Shown one piece after another: positions 25,924 to 32,906 of a DNA stretch of 64,000 nucleotides (positions are counted from its first letter, which is position 1; the number at the start of each line of letters is the position of its first letter). The notes below the pieces were generated by a model. The model was not told the origin of the DNA. It did no database searches and saw only the letters and a list, made by a program, of their open reading frames with translations. The position numbers were made by a program, and so were the translations under genes. Origin of the DNA: a bacterium (GTDB lineage Bacteria > Zixibacteria > MSB-5A5 > GN15 > FEB-12); contig JADJGQ010000001.1 of the NCBI GenBank assembly GCA_016708025.1, positions 310,001-374,000 of the forward strand, in the 5' to 3' direction.

Positions 25924-26502
25924 CTATACCTTCAGAGCGGCGCGGAAGGCGCGGGCGGCGTAGTAGGACTCGGCGCCGTTGTGATAGATAAAGACTCGTC
26001 CATAGCGGAAATCACCAAAGATGGCGCCGCCACGTTTGCGAATATCAGCGGGAGTTTTTAGCCAACTCGAGGTTTTCTGGTCGAACTGACCAAGTGACTG
26101 CAACTCGCGATATTCTTCTTCGGACAGCAACTCGACTCCCATTGTCGCGGCGACATCGGTGGCACTGTCGGCCGGCTTGTGCTCTTTTCTGGCGTTTAGC
26201 GCGGCGCGATCATAACAGAGGGATCTTCGGCCTTTGGGGGTCTCCGGAGCACAGTCATAGAAGATGAATTCGCCGGACTTTTTGTCAAAGCCGACGACAT
26301 CGGGTTCGCCGCCAGTTTGTTCCATTTCATTAAGGGACCAGAGTTTTTCTGCATGGGCCCTGAGCTTTGCCTCGACTTTGGACCAGTCGAGCCCCTGGTG
26401 GCGGTCCATGTTTTTCTCGAAGCGGGATTTGAGGGTGTTGAGGAGTTTGTTCCGCTGGTCGGGTGATAGGTCTTTCTTTTTGCTGCTGTTTTTCGTGCTC
26501 AC
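25924..26502 (-). CDS. DUF4256 family protein
   Basis: 192 residues, GTG start at 26502 with GGAGG six bases upstream. It matches the highly conserved DUF4256 family: LSPDQRNKLLNTLKSRFEKNM, KLWSLNEMEQTGGEPDVVG, FYDCAPETPKGRRSLCYDR, NARKEHKPADSA, KTSSWLKTPADIRKRGGA and FIYHNGAESYYAARAFR. The family is cytoplasmic and widespread with no known function. It is flanked by unrelated genes and its own leader, so it is probably a single-gene unit. Length is normal. Confidence 0.9.
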   Translation of the reverse strand: MSTKNSSKKKDLSPDQRNKLLNTLKSRFEKNMDRHQGLDWSKVEAKLRAHAEKLWSLNEMEQTGGEPDVVGFDKKSGEFIFYDCAPETPKGRRSLCYDRAALNARKEHKPADSATDVAATMGVELLSEEEYRELQSLGQFDQKTSSWLKTPADIRKRGGAIFGDFRYGRVFIYHNGAESYYAARAFRAALKV

Positions 26503-26754
26503 TCAGTACCTCCGCTTAACATGCCGTTAGTGAATGCCCGGAGTAGTATATAAAAGTGTATGCAATTAGTCCATGCTGGAGTGCACAATGTGATGTTGGT
26601 CAAGGGGAAGGAGGGCGGTTGGGTGGTGGGAGTGTGATGATCGTGTTGAGTGTGCGTCCCCTTCGACTTCGCTCAGGGCGACGGCCATGCTCCTCGCAAT
26701 GACGCTGGGGGGAGATTAGGCAGAAGGGGAGGTCTGTCGCTATTGTAAACAAAA
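26503..26754. other. Intergenic stretch with a partial dispersed repeat
   Basis: No protein gene is supported here. At 26658-26703 there is a partial member of a dispersed repeat: CCCTTCGACTTCGCTCAGGG next to CTCGCAATGAC. At 26719-26738 there is a decayed copy of the GGCAGAC/GTCTGCC palindrome. The part near 26540 (AT-rich TATATA) probably holds the promoter of the DUF4256 gene on the minus strand, but no good -35 was found. Confidence 0.5.
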
Positions 26755-26785
26755 ACGGCGGGCGAATTGCCTGCCGTTCTTGATA
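26755..26785 (-). terminator. Terminator of the RRM gene
   Basis: Read on the minus strand, AACGGC-GGC and GCC-GCCGTT form a stem around AATTC with one mismatch, followed by TTTTTGTTT. It begins about 35 bases beyond the RRM stop. Confidence 0.75.
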
Positions 26786-26820
26786 TAGAGATTGTTATGA
26801 AGATTCAGTTGTATGCGCGA

Positions 26821-27138
26821 TTAGCGGGGGTCGCGGCGGGGGGTGTTGAAGCCGCCATGGCGGTCGCCACCTCTGTTGCCACCGCCGGAGCCGCCTTCTT
26901 TCGGCTGGCCGACATTCACTTTGAGATTTCGTCCGCGGAGCGGTTTACCGTTCATCTCGGCAATAGCCGCATGCGCCTGCTTTTCATCCGGCATTTCAAC
27001 AAAGCCAAAGCCGCGGGGCTGGCCGGTTTCACGATCTTTGATGATCTTGGCGTAGGCCACATCGCCAAAGGGGGCGAAGGCATCTTTCAGTTCCTGTTCT
27101 GTCGCTTCGTGGGACAGATTCCCGACATAGATATTCAT
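26821..27138 (-). CDS. RRM RNA-binding protein with Gly-rich tail
   Basis: 105 residues from ATG 27138 (GGAG seven bases upstream). One RNA-recognition motif: RNP2 is IYVGNL at residues 3-8 and RNP1 is RGFGFVEM. The tail is Gly/Arg-rich (GGSGGGNRGGDRHGG). Such single-RRM proteins occur in cyanobacteria, Bacteroidetes and many other phyla, often cold- or stress-inducible, and bind single-stranded RNA. The leader from 27139 to 27203 may hold control elements. Own terminator downstream. Family assignment is secure; the RNA targets are unknown. Confidence 0.92.
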   Translation of the reverse strand: MNIYVGNLSHEATEQELKDAFAPFGDVAYAKIIKDRETGQPRGFGFVEMPDEKQAHAAIAEMNGKPLRGRNLKVNVGQPKEGGSGGGNRGGDRHGGFNTPRRDPR

Positions 27139-27203
27139 CGAAAAACTCCACAACGTTTATAAATAATGTATCCCCGAATAAATTCGTCTCTCCGGGAGTG
27201 TCG

Positions 27204-27908
27204 TTACCTGCTGGTTACCATGTTTTGGAAGAAGTTATCGAGCAGTCTATAGTTCAAGTTCTTAGCAGTCTCCGCAATGGGTCGATAGCCGGCGGTCAGT
27301 TGTTCGCGAGTTTTGCCGACCTCGACCAGTTCATGCGCATACTTGTCGCACCAGACCGAAGTTTCCTCGAGCGGAGTTTCCAGGTGGAACTGGATCCCGA
27401 CCAGATTCCCTTTCCGGAAAGCCTGGTTTTTGCACTCGGTCCCTTCGACCAGTAATTCAGCGCCAAAGGGCACCTTAAAGGTGTCACCATGCCACTGGAA
27501 TACATCGAATATATTGTCAAATCCAGCGAACAGGGAATCATTTTTCCCGGCCTCGGTGAGGGATACCTTGCAGGCCCCTATCTCTTTGACGGGGTTTGGG
27601 TTAACCTCAGCGCCGAGGACCTTTGCGAGGAGTTGGCCCCCAAAACAGATGCCCAGATAGGGGATGTTCTGCCGGACAGAAGCTGACACAAAGTGAAAGA
27701 GCTTTTTGAGGTAGTCAAACTCGTTCAGGCGGGTGACCGATTCGGGGCAGCCCATCGCAATAATGGCGGAGATATCGGCCTGATCCGGGAATGCGTCTCC
27801 GGAGTAGGACTGCATCAGGATGAAAGGGATTTTGCGGTCGCGCATGTAATCAACCGTGCTTCCGGCGGTCTCATACTCGCAGTTTTGGATTATCAGTACT
27901 GGTTTCAT
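27204..27908 (-). CDS. Class I glutamine amidotransferase-like protein
   Basis: 234 residues from ATG 27908 (a TTG at 27917 is in frame but lacks a ribosome site). It has the class I GATase triad: nucleophile C88 in GICFGGQLLA, and His and Glu in GIQFHLE. The oxyanion strand AIIAMGCPES is also present. It resembles stand-alone GMP-synthase-like GATases (COG0518), which hydrolyse glutamine or gamma-glutamyl compounds. No synthetase partner is adjacent. It lies downstream of speE on the same strand, but a terminator separates them. A role in gamma-glutamyl-polyamine breakdown is possible but unproven. Confidence 0.82.
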   Translation of the reverse strand: MKPVLIIQNCEYETAGSTVDYMRDRKIPFILMQSYSGDAFPDQADISAIIAMGCPESVTRLNEFDYLKKLFHFVSASVRQNIPYLGICFGGQLLAKVLGAEVNPNPVKEIGACKVSLTEAGKNDSLFAGFDNIFDVFQWHGDTFKVPFGAELLVEGTECKNQAFRKGNLVGIQFHLETPLEETSVWCDKYAHELVEVGKTREQLTAGYRPIAETAKNLNYRLLDNFFQNMVTSR

Positions 27909-27929
27909 GACGGCCAAGATACATGGTGT

Positions 27930-27972
27930 GCGGAAAAAGAAAAGCCCCGAGATGAGATTCTCATTCGGGGCT
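27930..27972 (-). terminator. Terminator of speE
   Basis: AGCCCCGA (27943-27950) and TCGGGGCT (27965-27972) pair, with further pairing inside (ATGAGA/TCTCAT). On the minus strand the hairpin is followed by TTTCTTTTTC. It separates speE from the amidotransferase-like gene. Confidence 0.8.
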
Positions 27973-27992
27973 CGTAAGATATTCGAGGGAAA

Positions 27993-28889
27993 CTACTTCA
28001 GCAGTTCTTTGACCCAGGTCGGGAGGGCAAAACAGCCGCGATGGATGTCATCGTTGTAGTAGCGCGTTTTCATTTTCAGGCGGTCATAACGAGCCTGGTC
28101 GAAGTTGGCGATCGGGTCGTACTTCTTCGAACAGAACGCGAATGACCAGTAAGTGGACGGATAGATCGGCATAAAGCAGGTGTAGGCTCTGACCATCGGG
28201 AAGACCGCTTTCAGGTTGGCATGGATGCCGGGGAAAGATTCCTGATGATAGAAAGGGGCCTCGGACTGGGCGACGAGGATGCCGTCATCGTTCAGGCGAT
28301 TGAAGACGTTTTGATAAAACGGCTTCTGGAAGAGCTCTTCTGCCGGGCCGACCGGGTCGGAGAGGTCGAGCATGATGACATCGAACTTATCTTTGCCGTT
28401 GGCGATGAACTCCTTGCCGTCCTGGAAGACCAGTTTGGCGCGTTTGTCATCCGCGCCGGTGGTCAAGTAGGGGAAATACTTCTTCGAGACCTCGACCACT
28501 TTGGAGTCGATCTCGCACATGATGCATTCTTCGACCTCGGGGTGCTTCATGATCTCAGTGAGGGCGCCGCAATCGCCGCCGCCGATGATCAGCACGCGCT
28601 TCGGATTCGGATGCGAGAAGAGCGGGACATGGGTGATCATCTCGTTGTAGGCATTGTAGTCTTTATCAGCGGCCATGAGGGAACCGTAGAGGACAAGCAA
28701 GCGGCCATAGTCCTGCGATTCGAGGACATCAATACGCTGAAATTCGGATTGGGTCGATTCGACTATCCGATCAAGTTTGATAGTCAGGCCGGAGAGTCCT
28801 TCGTGCAACTCCGAGTACCAGACATTCCAGAGGTTGGTCATGGACGGTTCGGAGACGCGCTGACCCTTATCAATCTGCTGCTCGCTCAT
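27993..28889 (-). CDS. speE: Spermidine synthase SpeE
   Basis: 298 residues, ATG 28889 with GAGGAG before it. It transfers an aminopropyl group from decarboxylated S-adenosylmethionine to putrescine or a related diamine. Family motifs: YGRLLVLYGSLMAADKDYNAYNEMITHVPLFSH, the nucleotide loop VLIIGGGDCGALTEI, CEIDSKVVEVSKKYFP, and the catalytic region MLDLSDPVGPAEELF. Length is normal, with an N-terminal WYSELHEGLSG typical of the family. It lies at the end of the polyamine gene set, after a hairpin with T-run that may attenuate read-through from the decarboxylase. Confidence 0.95.
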   Translation of the reverse strand: MSEQQIDKGQRVSEPSMTNLWNVWYSELHEGLSGLTIKLDRIVESTQSEFQRIDVLESQDYGRLLVLYGSLMAADKDYNAYNEMITHVPLFSHPNPKRVLIIGGGDCGALTEIMKHPEVEECIMCEIDSKVVEVSKKYFPYLTTGADDKRAKLVFQDGKEFIANGKDKFDVIMLDLSDPVGPAEELFQKPFYQNVFNRLNDDGILVAQSEAPFYHQESFPGIHANLKAVFPMVRAYTCFMPIYPSTYWSFAFCSKKYDPIANFDQARYDRLKMKTRYYNDDIHRGCFALPTWVKELLK

Positions 28890-28930
28890 CTTACTCCTCG
28901 AAACTTCTGTCGTGATTGTGCATGCTGAAT

Positions 28931-28963
28931 AGAAAAAGGCCCCACTCCGTCGGGAATGGGGCC
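28931..28963 (-). terminator. Hairpin between decarboxylase gene and speE
   Basis: GGCCCCA and TGGGGCC flank a short loop with extra inner pairs. On the minus strand it is followed by TTTTTC. It stands 13 bases past the decarboxylase stop and 42 before the speE start. No separate promoter for speE is visible in between, so it is likely a partial terminator. Confidence 0.7.
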
Positions 28964-28976
28964 CTCGGTTGATTGC

Positions 28977-30146
28977 TTAGTCCAGAATGTTGTAGCCGGG
29001 CCGCTTCAGCGAGTTAAAGTCGCAGGCAGAGGCCGCGCAGTAGGCTCCGGTCATCGGGAAGACGATCGCATCGCCAACCTCGAGTTCCGGGATCATCAGG
29101 CCATCGTACATCACGTCAAACGAATCGCAGGTCGGGCCGGCAAGGACCGACAGCTTTTCGTGGCCGTGTTTGTAGGTGACGACCGGATAGGTGCAGTGGT
29201 CATAGACGATCCCCGAGAAGGTCGAGTAGAGACCGTCGTCGAGATAGTACCAGACCTTTCCATCGCGTTCAGCTTTGCCAATGACCGAAGTGACGAGGGT
29301 CACCGGGCTGGCCGAGATGAAACGTCCAGGCTCACAGATCAGCTTGATGCCGGGGCGGATCTGCTTGTCGAGGGCAGTCCGGATCGGGGCACAGAGATCT
29401 TCGATCGACGGGATCGGCTCGGTGTATTCGACCGGGAAGCCGCCGCCGATATCGAGGACGCGGGTATTGAATCCGGCCAGATCAAGCGCGTGGATCAGTT
29501 CGTGTGCGGCATTGATCGCCTTGACATAGTTGTCGGCGTAGACGCACTGTGAACCGATGTGGAAGCAGAGGCCATAAAATTCATGGCCGGCTTCTTCGAT
29601 CGCGCGGGCGAGCGGCATCACCTCGTCCACCGTGCAGCCGAATTTGTACTGCAGGTTAACGACAGCGGTCGTTTCGGTTTTGATACGGAAGCGGATCATG
29701 AATTTCAGTCTCTGGTCCTGATAACGAGAGAGTTTCTTGACCTCTTCCATATTGTCGATCACAAAGACCTGAACTCCTTTGGCGACTGCATAGTCGAATT
29801 CGGAGACGGTCTTGACCGGGTGCGAATGGATCAGCGAGGCGACATCAACGCCAGTCCGGAGGACGGTGTCGATCTCGCGCGCGGAACAGACGTCGAAGTT
29901 ACCGCCATGGGCGAAAACTTCATCGATCACCGCCTGTTCGTTGTTCGATTTGACGGCGTAATGGATGCCGACACGGGGGAGAGCGGCCTTGAGGGCCTCA
30001 TAATTCCGCCCGACTTCGGCCCGCGACAAAAGCATCATCGGCGTTTCGAGGTTTCTGGCCTCGAACAGTTCTCGAATGAGGCCGGTATCGACCCCACGGA
30101 AAAGCGCGGTATTTTCGACCGCCGCGAAATGCATAGAGTGGGTCAT
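28977..30146 (-). CDS. PLP-dependent ornithine/lysine decarboxylase (alanine racemase fold, group IV)
   Basis: 389 residues. The PLP lysine is K66 in YAVKSN, and the other active-site part is GPTCDSFD with C340, as in eukaryotic-type ornithine decarboxylases. FHIGSQ, DIGGGFP and EPGRF are the phosphate and substrate loops. It makes putrescine from ornithine (or cadaverine from lysine). The substrate-specificity helix cannot be read by eye. Carboxynorspermidine decarboxylase is less likely because GPTCDSFD and the length fit ODC/LDC. Located between speD and speE on the minus strand, completing a spermidine route. Confidence 0.9.
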   Translation of the reverse strand: MTHSMHFAAVENTALFRGVDTGLIRELFEARNLETPMMLLSRAEVGRNYEALKAALPRVGIHYAVKSNNEQAVIDEVFAHGGNFDVCSAREIDTVLRTGVDVASLIHSHPVKTVSEFDYAVAKGVQVFVIDNMEEVKKLSRYQDQRLKFMIRFRIKTETTAVVNLQYKFGCTVDEVMPLARAIEEAGHEFYGLCFHIGSQCVYADNYVKAINAAHELIHALDLAGFNTRVLDIGGGFPVEYTEPIPSIEDLCAPIRTALDKQIRPGIKLICEPGRFISASPVTLVTSVIGKAERDGKVWYYLDDGLYSTFSGIVYDHCTYPVVTYKHGHEKLSVLAGPTCDSFDVMYDGLMIPELEVGDAIVFPMTGAYCAASACDFNSLKRPGYNILD

Positions 30147-30164
30147 CCTGTTACCCTCCCTTGG

Positions 30165-30578
30165 CTAGGCCTGGGCAGCCACGTTACAGATTTGTGGAAA
30201 CGGCTTGTGTCTGATGACCTCATCAGTAGCCGACGGGATCCCGCGTTTCAGTTCCTGGATGTGGAAATTGCCAGCACCGAGAACCGAGGCGAGATACTCA
30301 TGGGCCTTGTACGGGTCTACGCTGTCGCCGCAGGTGAAGAAATCAACTGCCGCGTAGCCGTATTCCGGCCAGGTGTGAATCGAAATGTGTGATTCTGCGA
30401 TCACCACAACCCCGGAGACCCCCTGCGGATTGTACCGGTGAAAGACCGAGCGTACGATAGTGGCGCCGGAACGGCGGACTGATTCGCACATCCCTTCTTC
30501 CAACAGGCGGATATCATCGAGGCTGCGTTTGTCGCACTCGGAATACTCCACGATGAGATGCCGTCCGAGAATCTTCAT
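30165..30578 (-). CDS. speD: S-adenosylmethionine decarboxylase proenzyme SpeD
   Basis: 137 residues, the short bacterial/archaeal type. The self-cleavage site is E62-S63 in AESHISIHTWPE. S63 becomes the pyruvoyl cofactor, and H68 and C83 (FFTCG) are in the positions known from the Thermotoga enzyme. It supplies decarboxylated SAM for SpeE. AAGGAGG lies ahead of ATG 30578. It sits between the XRE-cupin regulator and the decarboxylase, on the same strand and transcript. Confidence 0.95.
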   Translation of the reverse strand: MKILGRHLIVEYSECDKRSLDDIRLLEEGMCESVRRSGATIVRSVFHRYNPQGVSGVVVIAESHISIHTWPEYGYAAVDFFTCGDSVDPYKAHEYLASVLGAGNFHIQELKRGIPSATDEVIRHKPFPQICNVAAQA

Positions 30579-30613
30579 CTTTCAGATCCCTCCTTAAGGG
30601 TCCAAAGAGTTAC

Positions 30614-31156
30614 TTACATCTGGGGCGGGGTGATCACCCACAAAAGCTTGACCACAGTCCGTCCGTTGTTCATCACCTGGTGAGTCCTGTCGGACTCGAA
30701 ATAGAAACAGTGCCGGCTGGGCACCGTGAAAGTTTTCTTGTCGATCCGCAGGGTGGCGGTGCCGTTCAGTACGTAGCCGAACTGTTCACCGGCGTGCGGT
30801 CCCCGCGGTTCCATTTTCTCGCCGGGTTTGATCTCCAGCAAGATCGGGTCCATCAGATTGTTGGTCGAACCCGGGACCAGCAATTCGAATTTGCTGACTC
30901 CCCAACCTTCGACCGGTACCCGCTCAGCGGGTTCGAAAACGACCTTCTCTTCGGTCGTGTCGCTGAAAAACTCCGACAAGGTGACGCCGAGGGCGTCGAG
31001 CAGATCGGAGAGCGAGTCGACCGAGATAGAAGTCTGGTCGTTCTCAAGCTGGGAAATGAACCCCTTCGTCAGCTGGGCGCGGTCCGCCAATTCCTCCTGT
31101 GTCAGGTCGGAGGCGAGGCGCAAGGCCCGTATCTTCTCACCGATCTTAAGGTTCAC
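30614..31156 (-). CDS. XRE-family regulator with C-terminal cupin domain
   Basis: 180 residues, GTG start at 31156 with AGGA four bases upstream. HTH-3 at about residues 5-60 (KIGEKIRALRLASDLTQEELADRAQLTKGFISQLENDQTSISVDSLSDLLDAL), cupin-2 at about 105-178 (EIKPGEKMEPRGPHAGEQFGYVLNGTATLRID...FYFESDRTHQ). PuuR-type regulators of this build sense putrescine or similar ligands in the cupin. It is the first gene of a polyamine transcript and its promoter contains twin palindromes, so it most likely represses its own operon and is relieved or tightened by a polyamine. Ligand not shown. Confidence 0.9.
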   Translation of the reverse strand: MNLKIGEKIRALRLASDLTQEELADRAQLTKGFISQLENDQTSISVDSLSDLLDALGVTLSEFFSDTTEEKVVFEPAERVPVEGWGVSKFELLVPGSTNNLMDPILLEIKPGEKMEPRGPHAGEQFGYVLNGTATLRIDKKTFTVPSRHCFYFESDRTHQVMNNGRTVVKLLWVITPPQM

Positions 31157-31178
31157 TCTGTCCTGTCTACTCCAGTGT

Positions 31179-31215
31179 CGGTTTAATAAACCGTAACTTT
31201 AGGTTTAATAAACGG
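31179..31215 (-). promoter_or_regulatory. Twin palindromic operator for the XRE-cupin regulator
   Basis: CGGTTTAATAAACCG at 31179-31193 is a perfect palindrome around a central base. A second copy, with core GTTTAATAAAC, lies at 31203-31213. Centres (31186 and 31208) are 22 bp apart, two helical turns, so two dimers would bind the same face. The second copy covers the predicted transcription start near 31213, where bound protein would block the promoter. Confidence 0.8.
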
Positions 31216-31219
31216 CGTC

Positions 31220-31247
31220 AGTATAACCTAAGTTCCAGATATGTCAA
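31220..31247 (-). promoter_or_regulatory. Sigma-70 promoter of the polyamine operon
   Basis: On the minus strand TTGACA (31247-31242) and TATACT (31225-31220) are spaced by 16 bases, a near-consensus strong promoter. It points into the XRE-cupin gene, with about 57 bases of leader holding the twin operators. Confidence 0.85.
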
Positions 31248-31686
31248 GAATTTTTTCCCCGCAGGGCAGATTTTTTTGTGGCGGGAGCGGAGCGGGCCGG
31301 GTGGGGAATGTAAAATTAGAGAGAAATGGTCTACGATTGAGTTTCGGTCGGTTTCTCCAGTGAAACCGCCGTCGGCGAGGCGGAGACGGGGAGGTTGATC
31401 GGCGTGAAGGGAAAAAAAACGGGGAAGAGAGCGGGAGATGACAGGCGGATCGGTGGAGCGAGTGCGGAACATGGACGAAGGGTGGTGTAGGGACTCTGGG
31501 AGGAAAAGTGGCGTCAGGGGCGCTGTTCAGGGATTCAAGGAGGAACTGGAACTCCTTGTACCACTATGGGCTGGGGATGATTTTATTGTTGCATGAGGTA
31601 CTACGTGGAGCTACCTTATCCTGAATCAAGGTCTGGGACAATTTTTCTCGCCTTTCTCGGACAGAGCACAATCTTAAGGAGGTAGT
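31248..31686. other. Intergenic gap with one hairpin
   Basis: No gene is supported. CAAGGAG (31536-31542) and CTCCTTG (31552-31558) form a 7-bp hairpin upstream of the plus-strand gene at 31687. An AAGGAGG ribosome site lies at 31678-31684. G-rich, low-complexity sequence covers 31270-31520; I see no promoter with both elements. Confidence 0.4.
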
Positions 31687-32229
31687 ATGAAGAGAGTAAT
31701 GCTCGCGGCTCTTGTTCTGCTTATGGCGCAGACAGCGGTGCAAGCACAAACGCCATCGCTGGGAGTCGGCGCCTACGGTGGTATCAACATCCCATTAGCG
31801 ATGGATGATCAGGCCAGCGGGACAGTCTTCGGTTTCCGTGGACGAGTCAAGGTGTTGCCATTTCTGGTAGCGGAGCCGAATATCATGCTGGCGAAATGGG
31901 GAGATCCGGACGCTATCGACGGTGTCGACCTCGGCATCAAGGGCTCGAAGATCACGGGATTCGGCGTGGATGCCACTCTTGGCGGTTTGCCGGGCGGCGT
32001 TGGGTTCAAGCCATTTCTCGTTGTAGGTGTCGGATCGTTTAAGATCAAAAACGACGACACTGGGTTTGATGAGTCCAACCTTGGATTCAAGGGCGGGCTT
32101 GGGTTCGGTATTGGCATGTCGCCAAAGATCGATCTGGATGTTCGTGGCGCTCTCTTGGTTGTTCCGCAGGAAGATGGCGGTTCCAAGAAGGGTGCGTTGA
32201 TAACGGCCGGCGTTTCGTTTAACCTCTAA
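31687..32229 (+). CDS. Small predicted outer membrane beta-barrel protein
   Basis: 180 residues, AAGGAGG before ATG 31687. Signal peptide RVMLAALVLLMAQTAVQAQ. The mature part has alternating Gly-rich strands (LGVGAYGGINIPL, VFGFRGRVKVLPFLVAEPNIML, FKPFLVVGVGSFKI, LGFKGGLGFGIGMSPKIDLDVRGALLVV) and ends in GVSFNL, an aromatic-polar-hydrophobic end suited to BamA-dependent insertion. It resembles the 8-stranded OmpW/OmpX-like barrels, without a firm family match. It is followed 12 bases later by a lipoprotein gene, with which it probably works. Confidence 0.72.
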   Translation: MKRVMLAALVLLMAQTAVQAQTPSLGVGAYGGINIPLAMDDQASGTVFGFRGRVKVLPFLVAEPNIMLAKWGDPDAIDGVDLGIKGSKITGFGVDATLGGLPGGVGFKPFLVVGVGSFKIKNDDTGFDESNLGFKGGLGFGIGMSPKIDLDVRGALLVVPQEDGGSKKGALITAGVSFNL

Positions 32230-32241
32230 GGAGTAGTACGA

Positions 32242-32772
32242 ATGATCACGCGAATGAAGATACTTGCTCTGGCGGGGCTGATCGCGGTCGCCGCCTTGAT
32301 CTCCGGATGCCTGGTCTCCGGGACGTTTATTATTGTCGAGACGTTTGATTTCACTGCCGGTACTGGTTTCTACCATTACACGGTGGATATTACCGATGAG
32401 GCAGATTGGGATAGTCACAAAGATGATATCGACATGATCGATGCCGTCGGCGCGGAGTTCTATATCACCAGCACCGAAGCGGGTGATGTCACGTTCAGCG
32501 TCTGGGTGGATGACTTTGGCGATGACCACGCGACCGAAGGGGCCGTTGTAGCCAACGCCACTCCGATCATCGAAGACTTCACCGTGGCTCCCGGTACGAC
32601 CAAGATCACGTATGCCCAGTCGCTGGGAGTGATCAAGAATCTGGACCGTCTGAAAGCGCTGGCCAAAATCGGTCAGTTTGAGTATTACGGCACCAGCTCC
32701 GGCAATCTCGGCAACACGTTTGTCGTGGATTCGGGCAAGGTGATCGTGACTTTCTCGGCCTCTGGTTCCTAA
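32242..32772 (+). CDS. Predicted lipoprotein of unknown function
   Basis: 176 residues. Lipobox LISGC ends at about residue 23, so it is probably lipid-anchored at a membrane. The mature domain is rich in Thr, Asp and Val and looks all-beta (GTFIIVETFDF, YHYTVDITDEADWDSHKDDI, AEFYITSTEAGDVTFSVWVDDFG, KVIVTFSASGS). It looks like an immunoglobulin-like or jelly-roll sandwich. No family recognised. Translated right after the barrel protein, with an intrinsic terminator following. Confidence 0.7.
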   Translation: MITRMKILALAGLIAVAALISGCLVSGTFIIVETFDFTAGTGFYHYTVDITDEADWDSHKDDIDMIDAVGAEFYITSTEAGDVTFSVWVDDFGDDHATEGAVVANATPIIEDFTVAPGTTKITYAQSLGVIKNLDRLKALAKIGQFEYYGTSSGNLGNTFVVDSGKVIVTFSASGS

Positions 32773-32797
32773 GTATCGCTTTGATCCTGTTATATTT

Positions 32798-32828
32798 GGC
32801 CGGTTCTCGTCAGAACCGGCCTTTTTTT
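32798..32828 (+). terminator. Intrinsic terminator after the barrel/lipoprotein pair
   Basis: GGCCGGTTCT (32798-32807) and AGAACCGGCC (32812-32821) form a perfect 10-bp stem around CGTC, followed by seven T (32822-32828). Confidence 0.92.
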
Positions 32829-32906
32829 CGGCCACTACTTGCCTAGTTCGTGAAAACCTTTAGATTACCGCCGCGTTCCATATCGTCAAGAGAGAAGGAG
32901 TAAGCC

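Noticed and set aside
31795..32835. A 346-codon minus-strand frame over the barrel and lipoprotein genes
   Set aside because: The plus-strand genes have signal peptides, ribosome sites and a following terminator; the reverse product has no motif.
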